Positions 36,459-43,485 of a DNA stretch of 64,000 nucleotides are shown piece after piece. Each line of letters begins with the position of its first letter. Positions within the stretch are counted from its first letter, which is position 1. Where the stretch lies: NCBI RefSeq assembly GCF_900141995.1, contig NZ_FQZA01000009.1, positions 1 to 64,000 on the forward strand. Reading direction: 5' to 3'. The translations under genes and the position numbers were made by a program. Under the pieces are notes generated by a model. That model saw nothing but the letters and a program-made list of their open reading frames with translations. It made no database searches and was not told the origin of the DNA. Source of the stretch: Palleronia salina (GTDB lineage Bacteria > Pseudomonadota > Alphaproteobacteria > Rhodobacterales > Rhodobacteraceae).

Positions 36459-37447
36459 CCACCGACACCCCCCGCATCATCGGCATCGGCAACGCCATCG
36501 TCGACGTCATCAGCCACGCCGACGACTCGTTCCTCGAGAACATGGGAATCGAGAAGGGCATCATGCAGCTGGTCGAGCGCGAGCGGGCCGAGCTGCTGTA
36601 TGCCGCCATGTCCGACCGCGTCCAGACGCCCGGCGGGTCGGTCGCGAACACGATCGCGGGGCTGGGTCGGCTGGGGATGGAGGCCGCCTTCATCGGCAAG
36701 GTGCGCGACGACGGGCTGGGCCGGTCCTATGCCCAGGGGATGCGCGACGACGGCATCGCCTTCCCGAACGCGCCGGTCGAGAACGCCGAGCTGCCGACCT
36801 CACGCAGCATGATCTTCGTGTCGCCCGACGGCGAGCGGTCGATGAACACCTATCTGGGCGCGGGCGCCGACCTGTCGCAGGACGACGTGCCCGAGGCGAC
36901 CTTCGACGGCGGCGGCATCCTGTTCCTGGAAGGATACCTGTTCGACAAGGACGAGGGGAAGACGGCGTTCCGGCGCGCCGCGCAGCTGATCCGCGCCGCC
37001 GGCGGCCGCGCGGGCCTGACCCTGAGCGACCCGTTCTGCGCCGACCGCCACCGGTCGGACTTCAAGGCGCTGATCTCGGGGGAGCTCGACTACGTCATCG
37101 GCAACGAGGCCGAGTGGACGACGCTTTACGAATGCGACCTTGGGCACGCGCTGGCGCAGGCGGCCGAAGCCTGCGACACCGTGGTCTGCACCCGCTCGGG
37201 CGATCCCGTCGTCGTGATCCGGAACGGCGAACGGGTCGAGGTGCCGGTGCATCGCGTGACGCCGGTGGATGCCACGGGTGCGGGCGACCAGTTCGCCGCC
37301 GGGTTCATCTACGGCTACGCGCTGGGCCTGCCGGCCGAGACCTGCGGTCGCATGGGCGTGATCGCGGCGGCCGAGGTGATCGGCCACGTGGGCCCGCGCC
37401 CGCAGGCCAACGTCATGGCGCTGTTCCGCGAGGCGGGGCTGGTCTGA
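36455..37447 (+). CDS. PfkB-family carbohydrate/nucleoside kinase (adenosine kinase-like)
   Basis: The 330-residue ribokinase-fold protein starts with GIGNAIVDVISHADDSFLENMGIEKGIMQLV, typical of the adenosine kinase-like group in alphaproteobacteria. The PfkB signature 2 reads DATGAGDQFAAGF with catalytic Asp278. It transfers phosphate from ATP to a sugar or nucleoside hydroxyl; adenosine is the best guess but unproven. The ATG overlaps the nth stop (ATGA), so the two are co-translated. Confidence 0.9.
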   Translation: MTTDTPRIIGIGNAIVDVISHADDSFLENMGIEKGIMQLVERERAELLYAAMSDRVQTPGGSVANTIAGLGRLGMEAAFIGKVRDDGLGRSYAQGMRDDGIAFPNAPVENAELPTSRSMIFVSPDGERSMNTYLGAGADLSQDDVPEATFDGGGILFLEGYLFDKDEGKTAFRRAAQLIRAAGGRAGLTLSDPFCADRHRSDFKALISGELDYVIGNEAEWTTLYECDLGHALAQAAEACDTVVCTRSGDPVVVIRNGERVEVPVHRVTPVDATGAGDQFAAGFIYGYALGLPAETCGRMGVIAAAEVIGHVGPRPQANVMALFREAGLV

Positions 37448-37543
37448 GACCGCTCGCGGTTGCCGTCGGGCGAGGTCATTCGGGGGTCCTGTCGGAAGAC
37501 CACCCCGGATGAACATGCCCCGGCGATCCGGGATCGTCCGCGG

Positions 37544-38362
37544 TCAGTCGCCCAGCTTGGCGTGGACCTCGTCCAGGTCGATCTCGCCCACCGGCATCTT
37601 GTTGGCCGGGTTGTCGAAATCATAGCGGAACAGCTTGAAGTCACGGTGGTAGATTTCCCACATCAGGTGCATCGACAGGTCATCGAAATAGGCCTCGACC
37701 GGGTGCGCGCGCTTGGGGCCGTGGCCTTCGGATTCGTTGAACCGCGGGATCTGTGAAAGCTCGACCGGATGCGGCGTCTCGACCGCGTCCAGCACCCGCT
37801 GCATGCCGGTATTGAAATCCTCGGTCCAGAAGATCTGGTCGTAGCGCCCGCCATTGGCGACCAGCGTGCCCACGTGGCCCGCCACGGCGGACCAGTGGAT
37901 GTCGGGATCCATGGGTTTGCGGAACCGGATGGTGTCGCGGACGAACAGCAGGAACCGACGGAACGACGCGATCTGGTCGAATTCCTGCTTGCCGTCGTCG
38001 CCGCCGACCTCGATCCCGTATTTCTGGATCAGCAGCGGCACGAGGTTCCCCCGATAGCGCCGGCCGTTGCGCTGTATGCCGCAGATCTTGTCGAAGAAGC
38101 TGGACAGCACGCGGGTGTAGGGATTGCGCACGCAGGTGAATGTCAGGCTGTCATGGGCCTTCACGTTGCGGGTGATCTCGGGCTGGCTTTCGTCGATGCC
38201 CCACTTGTGCATTCCCGATTTGGCGTCGTGGATGTCGCCGTCGAAGAATTCACCGTGGTCGGAATAAAACATGATCTGACCGATGGTCGAGCAGGCACAT
38301 TTCGGCACGACACGGTAGACCATGCTCTCGCTGGAGGTCATCCAGGTTCCCGGAAATCCCAT
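37544..38362 (-). CDS. Sulfotransferase family 2 protein
   Basis: The 272-residue product has a PAPS-binding 5'-phosphosulfate loop (PKCACSTIGQI, residues 20-30) and a 3'-phosphate motif (CVRNPYTRVLSSFFDK, Arg79 to Ser88). This is the carbohydrate sulfotransferase (Sulfotransfer_2) pattern. The start is the ATG at 38360-38362 (MGFPGTWMTSS); the frame runs upstream through the divergent promoter and was trimmed. It is divergent from a GT14 glycosyltransferase, suggesting both act on a surface glycan. The acceptor is unknown. Confidence 0.85.
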   Translation of the reverse strand: MGFPGTWMTSSESMVYRVVPKCACSTIGQIMFYSDHGEFFDGDIHDAKSGMHKWGIDESQPEITRNVKAHDSLTFTCVRNPYTRVLSSFFDKICGIQRNGRRYRGNLVPLLIQKYGIEVGGDDGKQEFDQIASFRRFLLFVRDTIRFRKPMDPDIHWSAVAGHVGTLVANGGRYDQIFWTEDFNTGMQRVLDAVETPHPVELSQIPRFNESEGHGPKRAHPVEAYFDDLSMHLMWEIYHRDFKLFRYDFDNPANKMPVGEIDLDEVHAKLGD

Positions 38363-38410
38363 TCTCTCGCCATCCCCCGCGACGCCTCGCGCGTTCAATC
38401 GCGACCGCAG

Positions 38411-38439
38411 TTGCCGATTGCGCCGTTCAAGACTGTTAT
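38411..38439 (+). promoter_or_regulatory. Candidate promoter of the GT14 gene
   Basis: TTGCCG (38411-38416) and TGTTAT (38434-38439) are separated by 17 bases, each matching four of six sigma-70 consensus positions. They lie in the relatively AT-rich divergent region, 63 bases before the glycosyltransferase ATG. This is a by-eye match only. Confidence 0.35.
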
Positions 38440-38501
38440 TGCACTGCCCAACCGGGCTATCAAACCCAAAGAGAAGACCGAGACCAGATTGGGGCGGGCC
38501 G

Positions 38502-40079
38502 ATGGCGAATATCGCATATCTGCTACTTTGCCATAAAGATGCGCCCGCCATCGTGGCCCAGGCGCGACGGATCACCGCCGCCGGCGATTTCGTCGCGATC
38601 CATTTCGACGGCCGTGCGTCCGACGCCGACCACGCCACCATCGCGTCGGAACTGGCCGACAACCCGCGGGTGGCCTTGACCCCGCGACGGGTGAAATGCG
38701 GCTGGGGCGAATGGAGCCTCGTGGCCGCGACGATCCTGGCCGCCCGCAGCGCCATGGAGGCATTCCCGCGGGCGACGCATTTCTACATGCTGTCCGGCGA
38801 TTGCATGCCCATCAAGTCGGCCGAGTATTGTCGCGCGTTTCTCGACCGCGACGATTGCGACTATATCGAACACAACGATTTCTTCACCTCGGACTGGATC
38901 AAGACCGGCTTCAAGGACGAACGGCTGGTCTATCGCCACCTGTTCAACGAGCGGTCCCAGAAGCGGCTGTTCTACGCATCCTTTCGTCTTCAGGAACGGC
39001 TGCGGCTGACCCGCCGGACACCGGCCGACTTGCTGATCATGATCGGGTCGCAATGGTGGTGCCTGCGCCGCTCGAGCCTGCAACGCGTGCTGGACTTCAT
39101 CGACCAGCGTCCCGATATCGTGCGGTTTTTCCGGACCACCTGGATCCCGGACGAGACATTCTTCCAGACGCTGGTGTGTCACCTCGTGCCCCGGGTCGAG
39201 CTGCGCAACCGCACCCCGACCTTCCTGATCTTTTCCGATTACGGGATGCCGGTGTCGTTCTATAACGACCATTTCGACCTGCTCTGCGCGCAGGACTACC
39301 TGTTCGCGCGCAAGATCAGCCCGGGCGCGACCGATCTGAAGTCGTTGCTGGGAAAGCTCTATATCAGTCGCGGGACCGAGTTCCATATCTCGAACGAGGG
39401 GCGAAGCCTGTACCACTTCCTGACGAACCGGGGCCGGCACGGGCGCCGCTTCGCCCCGCGGTTCTGGGAGCGCGAGGCGTCCATGGGGCGCGACCGGGAA
39501 TTGCTGATCGTCGTGTGCAAGAAATGGCACGTGGCGAAGCGCCTGCTGGGCGCGATCCGCGATCGGACCGAAATCCCCTGCATCGAGTATCTGTTCCACG
39601 AAGATAGCTGCCCGCTTCCCGACCTGGGCGGGATCGAGAACAGCATGCAGAAGCGCGCGCGGCACCGCCGGGCGCTGATCCGGCTATTGTTCGATTATCA
39701 CAAGTCCGACCGGCTGCTGATCTGCCTGGATCCCTCGGCGCTGGACTTCCTGCGCGACTTCGAAAGCGACAGCGCCCGCACCCGCATCCTCGAAATCGAG
39801 TGCGGCTTCTCCGACGACTACCTCGTGGGTCACGCCCGCCGTGTCGGGCTGGCCGGACCCTCGAGCCCCGAAGCCACCCTGGCCAGGCTCTTGCCGACGA
39901 TCCGCGCCGACTTCCAGTTCGAAAGCGACGCCATACAGGGCGGCGGCTTCGAGCACCTGTCACGCCTGCGCGAGGATCATCCGACGCCATCCAACGCGGC
40001 CGCGCTGGCCGGCTTCCTGTCCGTGGACGAAAACACCGCCCGCGCGCTTGCCGAAACCGATCACCTGTTTGCCGATTGA
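38502..40079 (+). CDS. GT14-type (core-2/I-branching) beta-1,6-N-acetylglucosaminyltransferase
   Basis: The N-terminal 300 residues match the core-2/I-branching fold: NIAYLLLCHKDAPAIVAQARRI, FVAIHFDGRASD, GEWSLVAATILAARSA, FYMLSGDCMPIKS and TWIPDETFFQTLV. The remaining 220 residues (RELLIVVCKKWHVAKRLLGAIR onward) resemble the DUF5927/5928 extension found with this family in Rhodobacteraceae. The 525-residue protein lacks a signal peptide or membrane anchor. Likely role: adding GlcNAc-like branches to an exported glycan. The divergent sulfotransferase is its only evident partner. Confidence 0.86.
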   Translation: MANIAYLLLCHKDAPAIVAQARRITAAGDFVAIHFDGRASDADHATIASELADNPRVALTPRRVKCGWGEWSLVAATILAARSAMEAFPRATHFYMLSGDCMPIKSAEYCRAFLDRDDCDYIEHNDFFTSDWIKTGFKDERLVYRHLFNERSQKRLFYASFRLQERLRLTRRTPADLLIMIGSQWWCLRRSSLQRVLDFIDQRPDIVRFFRTTWIPDETFFQTLVCHLVPRVELRNRTPTFLIFSDYGMPVSFYNDHFDLLCAQDYLFARKISPGATDLKSLLGKLYISRGTEFHISNEGRSLYHFLTNRGRHGRRFAPRFWEREASMGRDRELLIVVCKKWHVAKRLLGAIRDRTEIPCIEYLFHEDSCPLPDLGGIENSMQKRARHRRALIRLLFDYHKSDRLLICLDPSALDFLRDFESDSARTRILEIECGFSDDYLVGHARRVGLAGPSSPEATLARLLPTIRADFQFESDAIQGGGFEHLSRLREDHPTPSNAAALAGFLSVDENTARALAETDHLFAD

Positions 40080-40134
40080 TCCCCGCCCGGGGATCCGGAA
40101 AGCTGCACCCAATCCATCAAGAACGGAGCCGCAG

Positions 40135-40515
40135 ATGCCCTTCGCCTACGACGACCAGAACATCTTCGCCAAGATCCTGCGCGGCGAGATCCCCAACGAC
40201 ACCGTGCTCGAGACCGAGCACACGCTGGCCTTCAACGACATCCAGCCGCAGGCGCCGGTGCACGTGCTGGTGATCCCGAAGGGCGCCTATGTCTGCCACG
40301 ACGACTTCGCCGCCAATGCCAGCGACGCCGAGCTGGTCGATTTCATGCGGGTGTCGGCGCGGATCGTGGCCGAGGCGGGGATCAGCCCGGGCGACGCGGG
40401 CGAGGGGTATCGCACCATCTCGAACGCGGGCGCGCACGGGGTGCAGGAGGTGCCGCATTATCACCTGCACATCCTGGCGGGGCGGCCGCTGGGCCGGATG
40501 CTGGCGAAGGCCTGA
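40135..40515 (+). CDS. HIT-family nucleotide hydrolase (HinT-like)
   Basis: This 126-residue protein has the histidine triad HYHLHILAGR (His108, 110, 112) and the HinT N-terminus YDDQNIFAKILRGEIPNDTVLE. HinT-type enzymes hydrolyse purine nucleoside phosphoramidates and aminoacyl-adenylates. The ATG at 40135 follows ACGGAG. It is convergent with the next gene across a GC-rich hairpin. Confidence 0.93.
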   Translation: MPFAYDDQNIFAKILRGEIPNDTVLETEHTLAFNDIQPQAPVHVLVIPKGAYVCHDDFAANASDAELVDFMRVSARIVAEAGISPGDAGEGYRTISNAGAHGVQEVPHYHLHILAGRPLGRMLAKA

Positions 40516-40525
40516 TCGCCAAAGG

Positions 40526-40563
40526 CGCGCCCGCGGGACTGCCGGTCGGCAGGGGCGGGCGCG
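40526..40563. terminator. Hairpin between convergent HIT and STAS-like genes
   Basis: A perfect 9-bp stem (40526-40534 with 40555-40563) encloses a loop that can itself pair (TGCC/GGCA). It lies 11 bases from each stop codon. No T run follows in either direction, so it is an atypical, possibly bidirectional terminator. Confidence 0.5.
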
Positions 40564-40573
40564 GTTCGGCCTG

Positions 40574-40960
40574 TCAGGCCGGGCGCGCGCCCACGAACTG
40601 CCACGCCGCGTCCTCGTCGCCCCGGTCGAAGCTTTGCGCCTTCAGGGGCAGGACCTTGCCAAAGACCTCGACCAGGCGCGACGGGGTCGAGGGCGCGCCG
40701 ACAACGGCATAGCGGTCGACCTTGGTCACGGATTTGAGCTGCGCCTTCAGGCTTTCCCAGTTCAGGCCCGCGCCTGCCTCGGACCCTTCGAAGCGGTCGA
40801 AGATCAGCAGCATCGACACGTTGTCGTGGTGCTCGAACTGCTCGTTCATGTAGGCACCCATGGCCTCCATCTCGTCGGACGTGATTTCGCCCATGATATG
40901 GAAGGCGAAGACGTGATCTTCGGTGGAGGGGGCCTGGCGGATCGAGGGGGTGACGAACAT
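40574..40960 (-). CDS. STAS/SEC14-like (SpoIIAA-like) protein
   Basis: The 128-residue protein reads MFVTPSIRQAPSTEDHVFAFHIMGEITSDEMEAMGAYMNEQFEHH and continues VSMLLIFDRFEGSEAGAGLNWESLKAQLKSVTKVDRYAVVGAP. This matches the SpoIIAA-like (PF11964-type) fold, whose function is generally unknown. The ATG at 40958-40960 is preferred to an upstream one that adds 17 non-family residues. It lies 101 bases downstream of the ABC ATPase on the same strand. Confidence 0.82.
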   Translation of the reverse strand: MFVTPSIRQAPSTEDHVFAFHIMGEITSDEMEAMGAYMNEQFEHHDNVSMLLIFDRFEGSEAGAGLNWESLKAQLKSVTKVDRYAVVGAPSTPSRLVEVFGKVLPLKAQSFDRGDEDAAWQFVGARPA

Positions 40961-41061
40961 CGGGCAATTCCTGCGGCAGTGGTGGGCCGTTCCGGCCCTT
41001 GGCTGATCCAAACTGCGAATGGCGAGCCGATGTTCCGTTCCCCTTTCCTCGGTCCCCGTGC

Positions 41062-42009
41062 TCAGGCCGCGCGGGTCTGCGCGTTTCGCGTCAGGTCCAG
41101 GAACACGTCCTCGAGATGCGGCTCCTCGATCGACACGTCGGCGATGGTCACGCCCGCGTCGCGCAGCGCGGCCAGGATGTCGCCCGGCGATGTCTTGGTC
41201 TTGGCGTAGTTGATGGCCAGGATCCCGCCGCTGCGCCGTTCGAGCTCGGCGTCCGGGGGAAGGGGGATATCAGCGGGCGGCGTGTCGTCGGGCTTGATGA
41301 CCAGGGTCTTGGTGTCGATGAGGCTGATGAGCCGGGCGGTGGTGTCGCGGATCAGCATCTCGCCCTGGTTGATGATGGCGATCTCGTCGCACATTTCCTC
41401 GGCCTCTTCGAGGTAATGGGTGGTCAGGATGATCGTCATCCCGTCCTCGTTCAGCTTGCGCACGTTGCGCCACAGCATCTGGCGCAGCTCGATATCGACG
41501 CCGGCCGTGGGTTCGTCCAGCACCAGGATGCGCGGCGAGTGGACCAGCGCCTTGCCCAGCAGCAGCCGGCGGCGCATGCCCCCCGACAGGTTGCGGGCAT
41601 AGGCCTCGCCCTTGTCGGCAAGCCCGATCATGTCGAGGATCTCGTCGGTCCGGCGCTCCGACCGGGGCACGCCGTAAAGGCCTGCCTGCACGTCGAGGCT
41701 GCCGCGCGGGGTGAAGAACGGGTCGAGGTTCAGTTCCTGCGGCATGACGCCGATGGCGGCGCGGCTCTGACGGGGGTTCACGTCCTGGTCGAAGCCCCAG
41801 ATCTTCACGCTGCCTTCCGATTTCACGACAAGACCGGCGAGGATGTTGATCAGGGTCGACTTGCCCGCACCGTTCGGCCCCAGCAGCCCGAAGATGGATC
41901 CGCGCGGGATCGTCAGGTCGATGTTCTTCAGCGCCTGCTTCGGCGGCTCGGAGCCCGCACCGGCATAGGTCTTGGACAGCCCCGAAATCTCGATGGCGTT
42001 GTCGGTCAT
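41062..42009 (-). CDS. ABC transporter ATP-binding protein (ABC-2 type)
   Basis: This 315-residue ATPase has Walker [10 protein letters not shown] (44-52), signature [12 protein letters not shown], Walker [13 protein letters not shown] and an H-loop in [15 protein letters not shown]. It carries the C-terminal extension common in exporters of the drug/polysaccharide (ABC-2) class. No membrane permease gene lies on either side: a STAS-like gene is downstream and zf-CHCC is divergent upstream. The permease must be elsewhere. Confidence 0.92.
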   Translation of the reverse strand: MTDNAIEISGLSKTYAGAGSEPPKQALKNIDLTIPRGSIFGLLGPNGAGKSTLINILAGLVVKSEGSVKIWGFDQDVNPRQSRAAIGVMPQELNLDPFFTPRGSLDVQAGLYGVPRSERRTDEILDMIGLADKGEAYARNLSGGMRRRLLLGKALVHSPRILVLDEPTAGVDIELRQMLWRNVRKLNEDGMTIILTTHYLEEAEEMCDEIAIINQGEMLIRDTTARLISLIDTKTLVIKPDDTPPADIPLPPDAELERRSGGILAINYAKTKTSPGDILAALRDAGVTIADVSIEEPHLEDVFLDLTRNAQTRAA

Positions 42010-42110
42010 TGCAGTCCGGCTCCCCTTGTCGGCGGTGGCGCGATGTTTATCATCGGCACAGACCTAGGCCCCGCGACACGGCGGGGCAAGCTGCTTGCGC
42101 AAGGGGACCC

Positions 42111-42326
42111 ATGTCCGAGAAACCCGTCGACCTCGAAGGCGACCTGCCGCCCACCGGCGCATTCGACGCGCCCGAGACCGAAACCGTGACCACGCGCCGC
42201 GTCAGCTGCGACGGCGAGATGACCCATCCCCGGGTCTGGCTCCAGATCCCCGAGGAACGCGGCTGGGTCGAGTGCGGCTATTGCGACAAGCGCTTCGTGC
42301 TGGCCGAGGGCGCGGACGACCATTGA
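42111..42326 (+). CDS. zf-CHCC zinc-finger protein (complex I NDUFS6-like)
   Basis: The 71-residue protein has Cys33, His39, Cys55 and Cys58 in [16 protein letters not shown] and [11 protein letters not shown]. This is the zf-CHCC pattern shared with the mitochondrial complex I subunit NDUFS6, conserved in alphaproteobacteria. It probably binds zinc and assists NADH dehydrogenase assembly. The next gene starts with a TTG overlapping its stop. Confidence 0.9.
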   Translation: MSEKPVDLEGDLPPTGAFDAPETETVTTRRVSCDGEMTHPRVWLQIPEERGWVECGYCDKRFVLAEGADDH

Positions 42327-42874
42327 TCCGCCTGGCCCTGCTGTGCCTGTGCCTGCTGGCACCGGCGGTGGCGGCCGAGCCGAAATACGGGATCCTGCGC
42401 AACTACAGCGGCCTGCCGCTCGTCTTTCCGCTGGCGATCAAGTCTGACCCGGGGCGTGACCTGATGATCGCGCTGCGCGAACCCGACAGCTGGGACGTGG
42501 CCTATACCGCGCGGGTCGAGGGCGGCGCCTTCTTCCGCGTTCTGGTCCCGGTCGGCACCTACGTTCTCGAAATCACGCCCGAGGGCGGGGCGCCGTACCT
42601 TTACCCGCAGCCGCTGACCTTCCGGATCGAGGGGTTGAGCCGCAAGGTCGGGCACAGCATCGACCTGCGCGGCGGCGACCTGGGCGCGCCCGAGCCGATC
42701 GCCTTCTGCCAGTCGCGCCGGATCGATCCCGACGACTGGCGGGATCTGCGCGACTACTGGCGGCTGCCCCTTGGGGACCCCGAACGGCCCGACCGTGTCC
42801 CCGGGCCACAGTTGCGCGAACGCCTGTGCGACGGCCCCGCCGCGCGCCGCAGTTTCGACCCAATCGACGGGTAA
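42323..42874 (+). CDS. Exported hypothetical protein
   Basis: The 183-residue product has a signal peptide ([18 protein letters not shown], cleaved near residue 18). A beta-rich mature part follows with [34 protein letters not shown] and [26 protein letters not shown]. The latter resembles a small periplasmic carbohydrate-binding or carboxypeptidase-like beta-sandwich, but I recognise no family. The TTG at 42323 overlaps the zf-CHCC stop. A pair of cysteines near the C-terminus (CQSRRI, RLCDGP) might form a disulfide. Confidence 0.65.
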   Translation: MIRLALLCLCLLAPAVAAEPKYGILRNYSGLPLVFPLAIKSDPGRDLMIALREPDSWDVAYTARVEGGAFFRVLVPVGTYVLEITPEGGAPYLYPQPLTFRIEGLSRKVGHSIDLRGGDLGAPEPIAFCQSRRIDPDDWRDLRDYWRLPLGDPERPDRVPGPQLRERLCDGPAARRSFDPIDG

Positions 42875-42905
42875 TTTCGCCTCCGGATTTTCGGAGGATA
42901 TGCGC

Positions 42906-43427
42906 ATGGCACAGGGTTTCAGGCCGGCGGGCGACATGCGCCTGGGGATGCTGGCGGTCTTGATGGGCGCGACGGCGTTGCTGGTCGCGATGATCCACAT
43001 CTTCGGCGGACCGTTCGCCCCGCAGCAGCCGGTGGGTGTGAGCATCGGTGAGATCGCGGGCGACATCCGCGCGTCGGCCTGGCGGGCCGTGACCGGTGCG
43101 CCGCAGCCCGCGCCCGTCCCGCGCGGCTGGGACATCGACCGGGTGCTGGGGCTGGCCGGGCCGGTGATCGGGGCGCTGGCCATCGGGCTTGCGGCTATCT
43201 CGGTCTCGCGCAGAGGGTCGACGCGGCTGGCCGCCATGGCGACGGGGCTTGGCCTGTCGGCCATCACCTTCCAGTTCATCTGGTGGCTGGCGGTGCTCAT
43301 GGCCTGCGTGGCGCTGCTGATCTCGATCGTCGAGGCGGTGGGCGACATCTTCGGACCGGTCGGCGATCTTCTCACGGGGATCGGCGGGTTCTTCTCGGGG
43401 CTGTTCGACGGTCTCTTCGGCGGCTGA
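42906..43427 (+). CDS. Small membrane protein of unknown function
   Basis: The 173-residue protein has hydrophobic segments near residues 12-30 (LGMLAVLMGATALLVAMIHIFGG), 78-98, 106-145 and a Gly/Phe-rich C-terminus ending GGFFSGLFDGLFGG. GGAGG lies 8 bases before the ATG at 42906; an ATG at 42900 is too close to it. It follows the exported protein by 31 bases and probably shares its transcript. No family is recognised. Confidence 0.7.
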   Translation: MAQGFRPAGDMRLGMLAVLMGATALLVAMIHIFGGPFAPQQPVGVSIGEIAGDIRASAWRAVTGAPQPAPVPRGWDIDRVLGLAGPVIGALAIGLAAISVSRRGSTRLAAMATGLGLSAITFQFIWWLAVLMACVALLISIVEAVGDIFGPVGDLLTGIGGFFSGLFDGLFGG

Positions 43428-43485
43428 CGCTGGACTCCGCCGCGCGCCCGCGCGATGACACGGGCCAGCAGCGACGGAGAACGCC

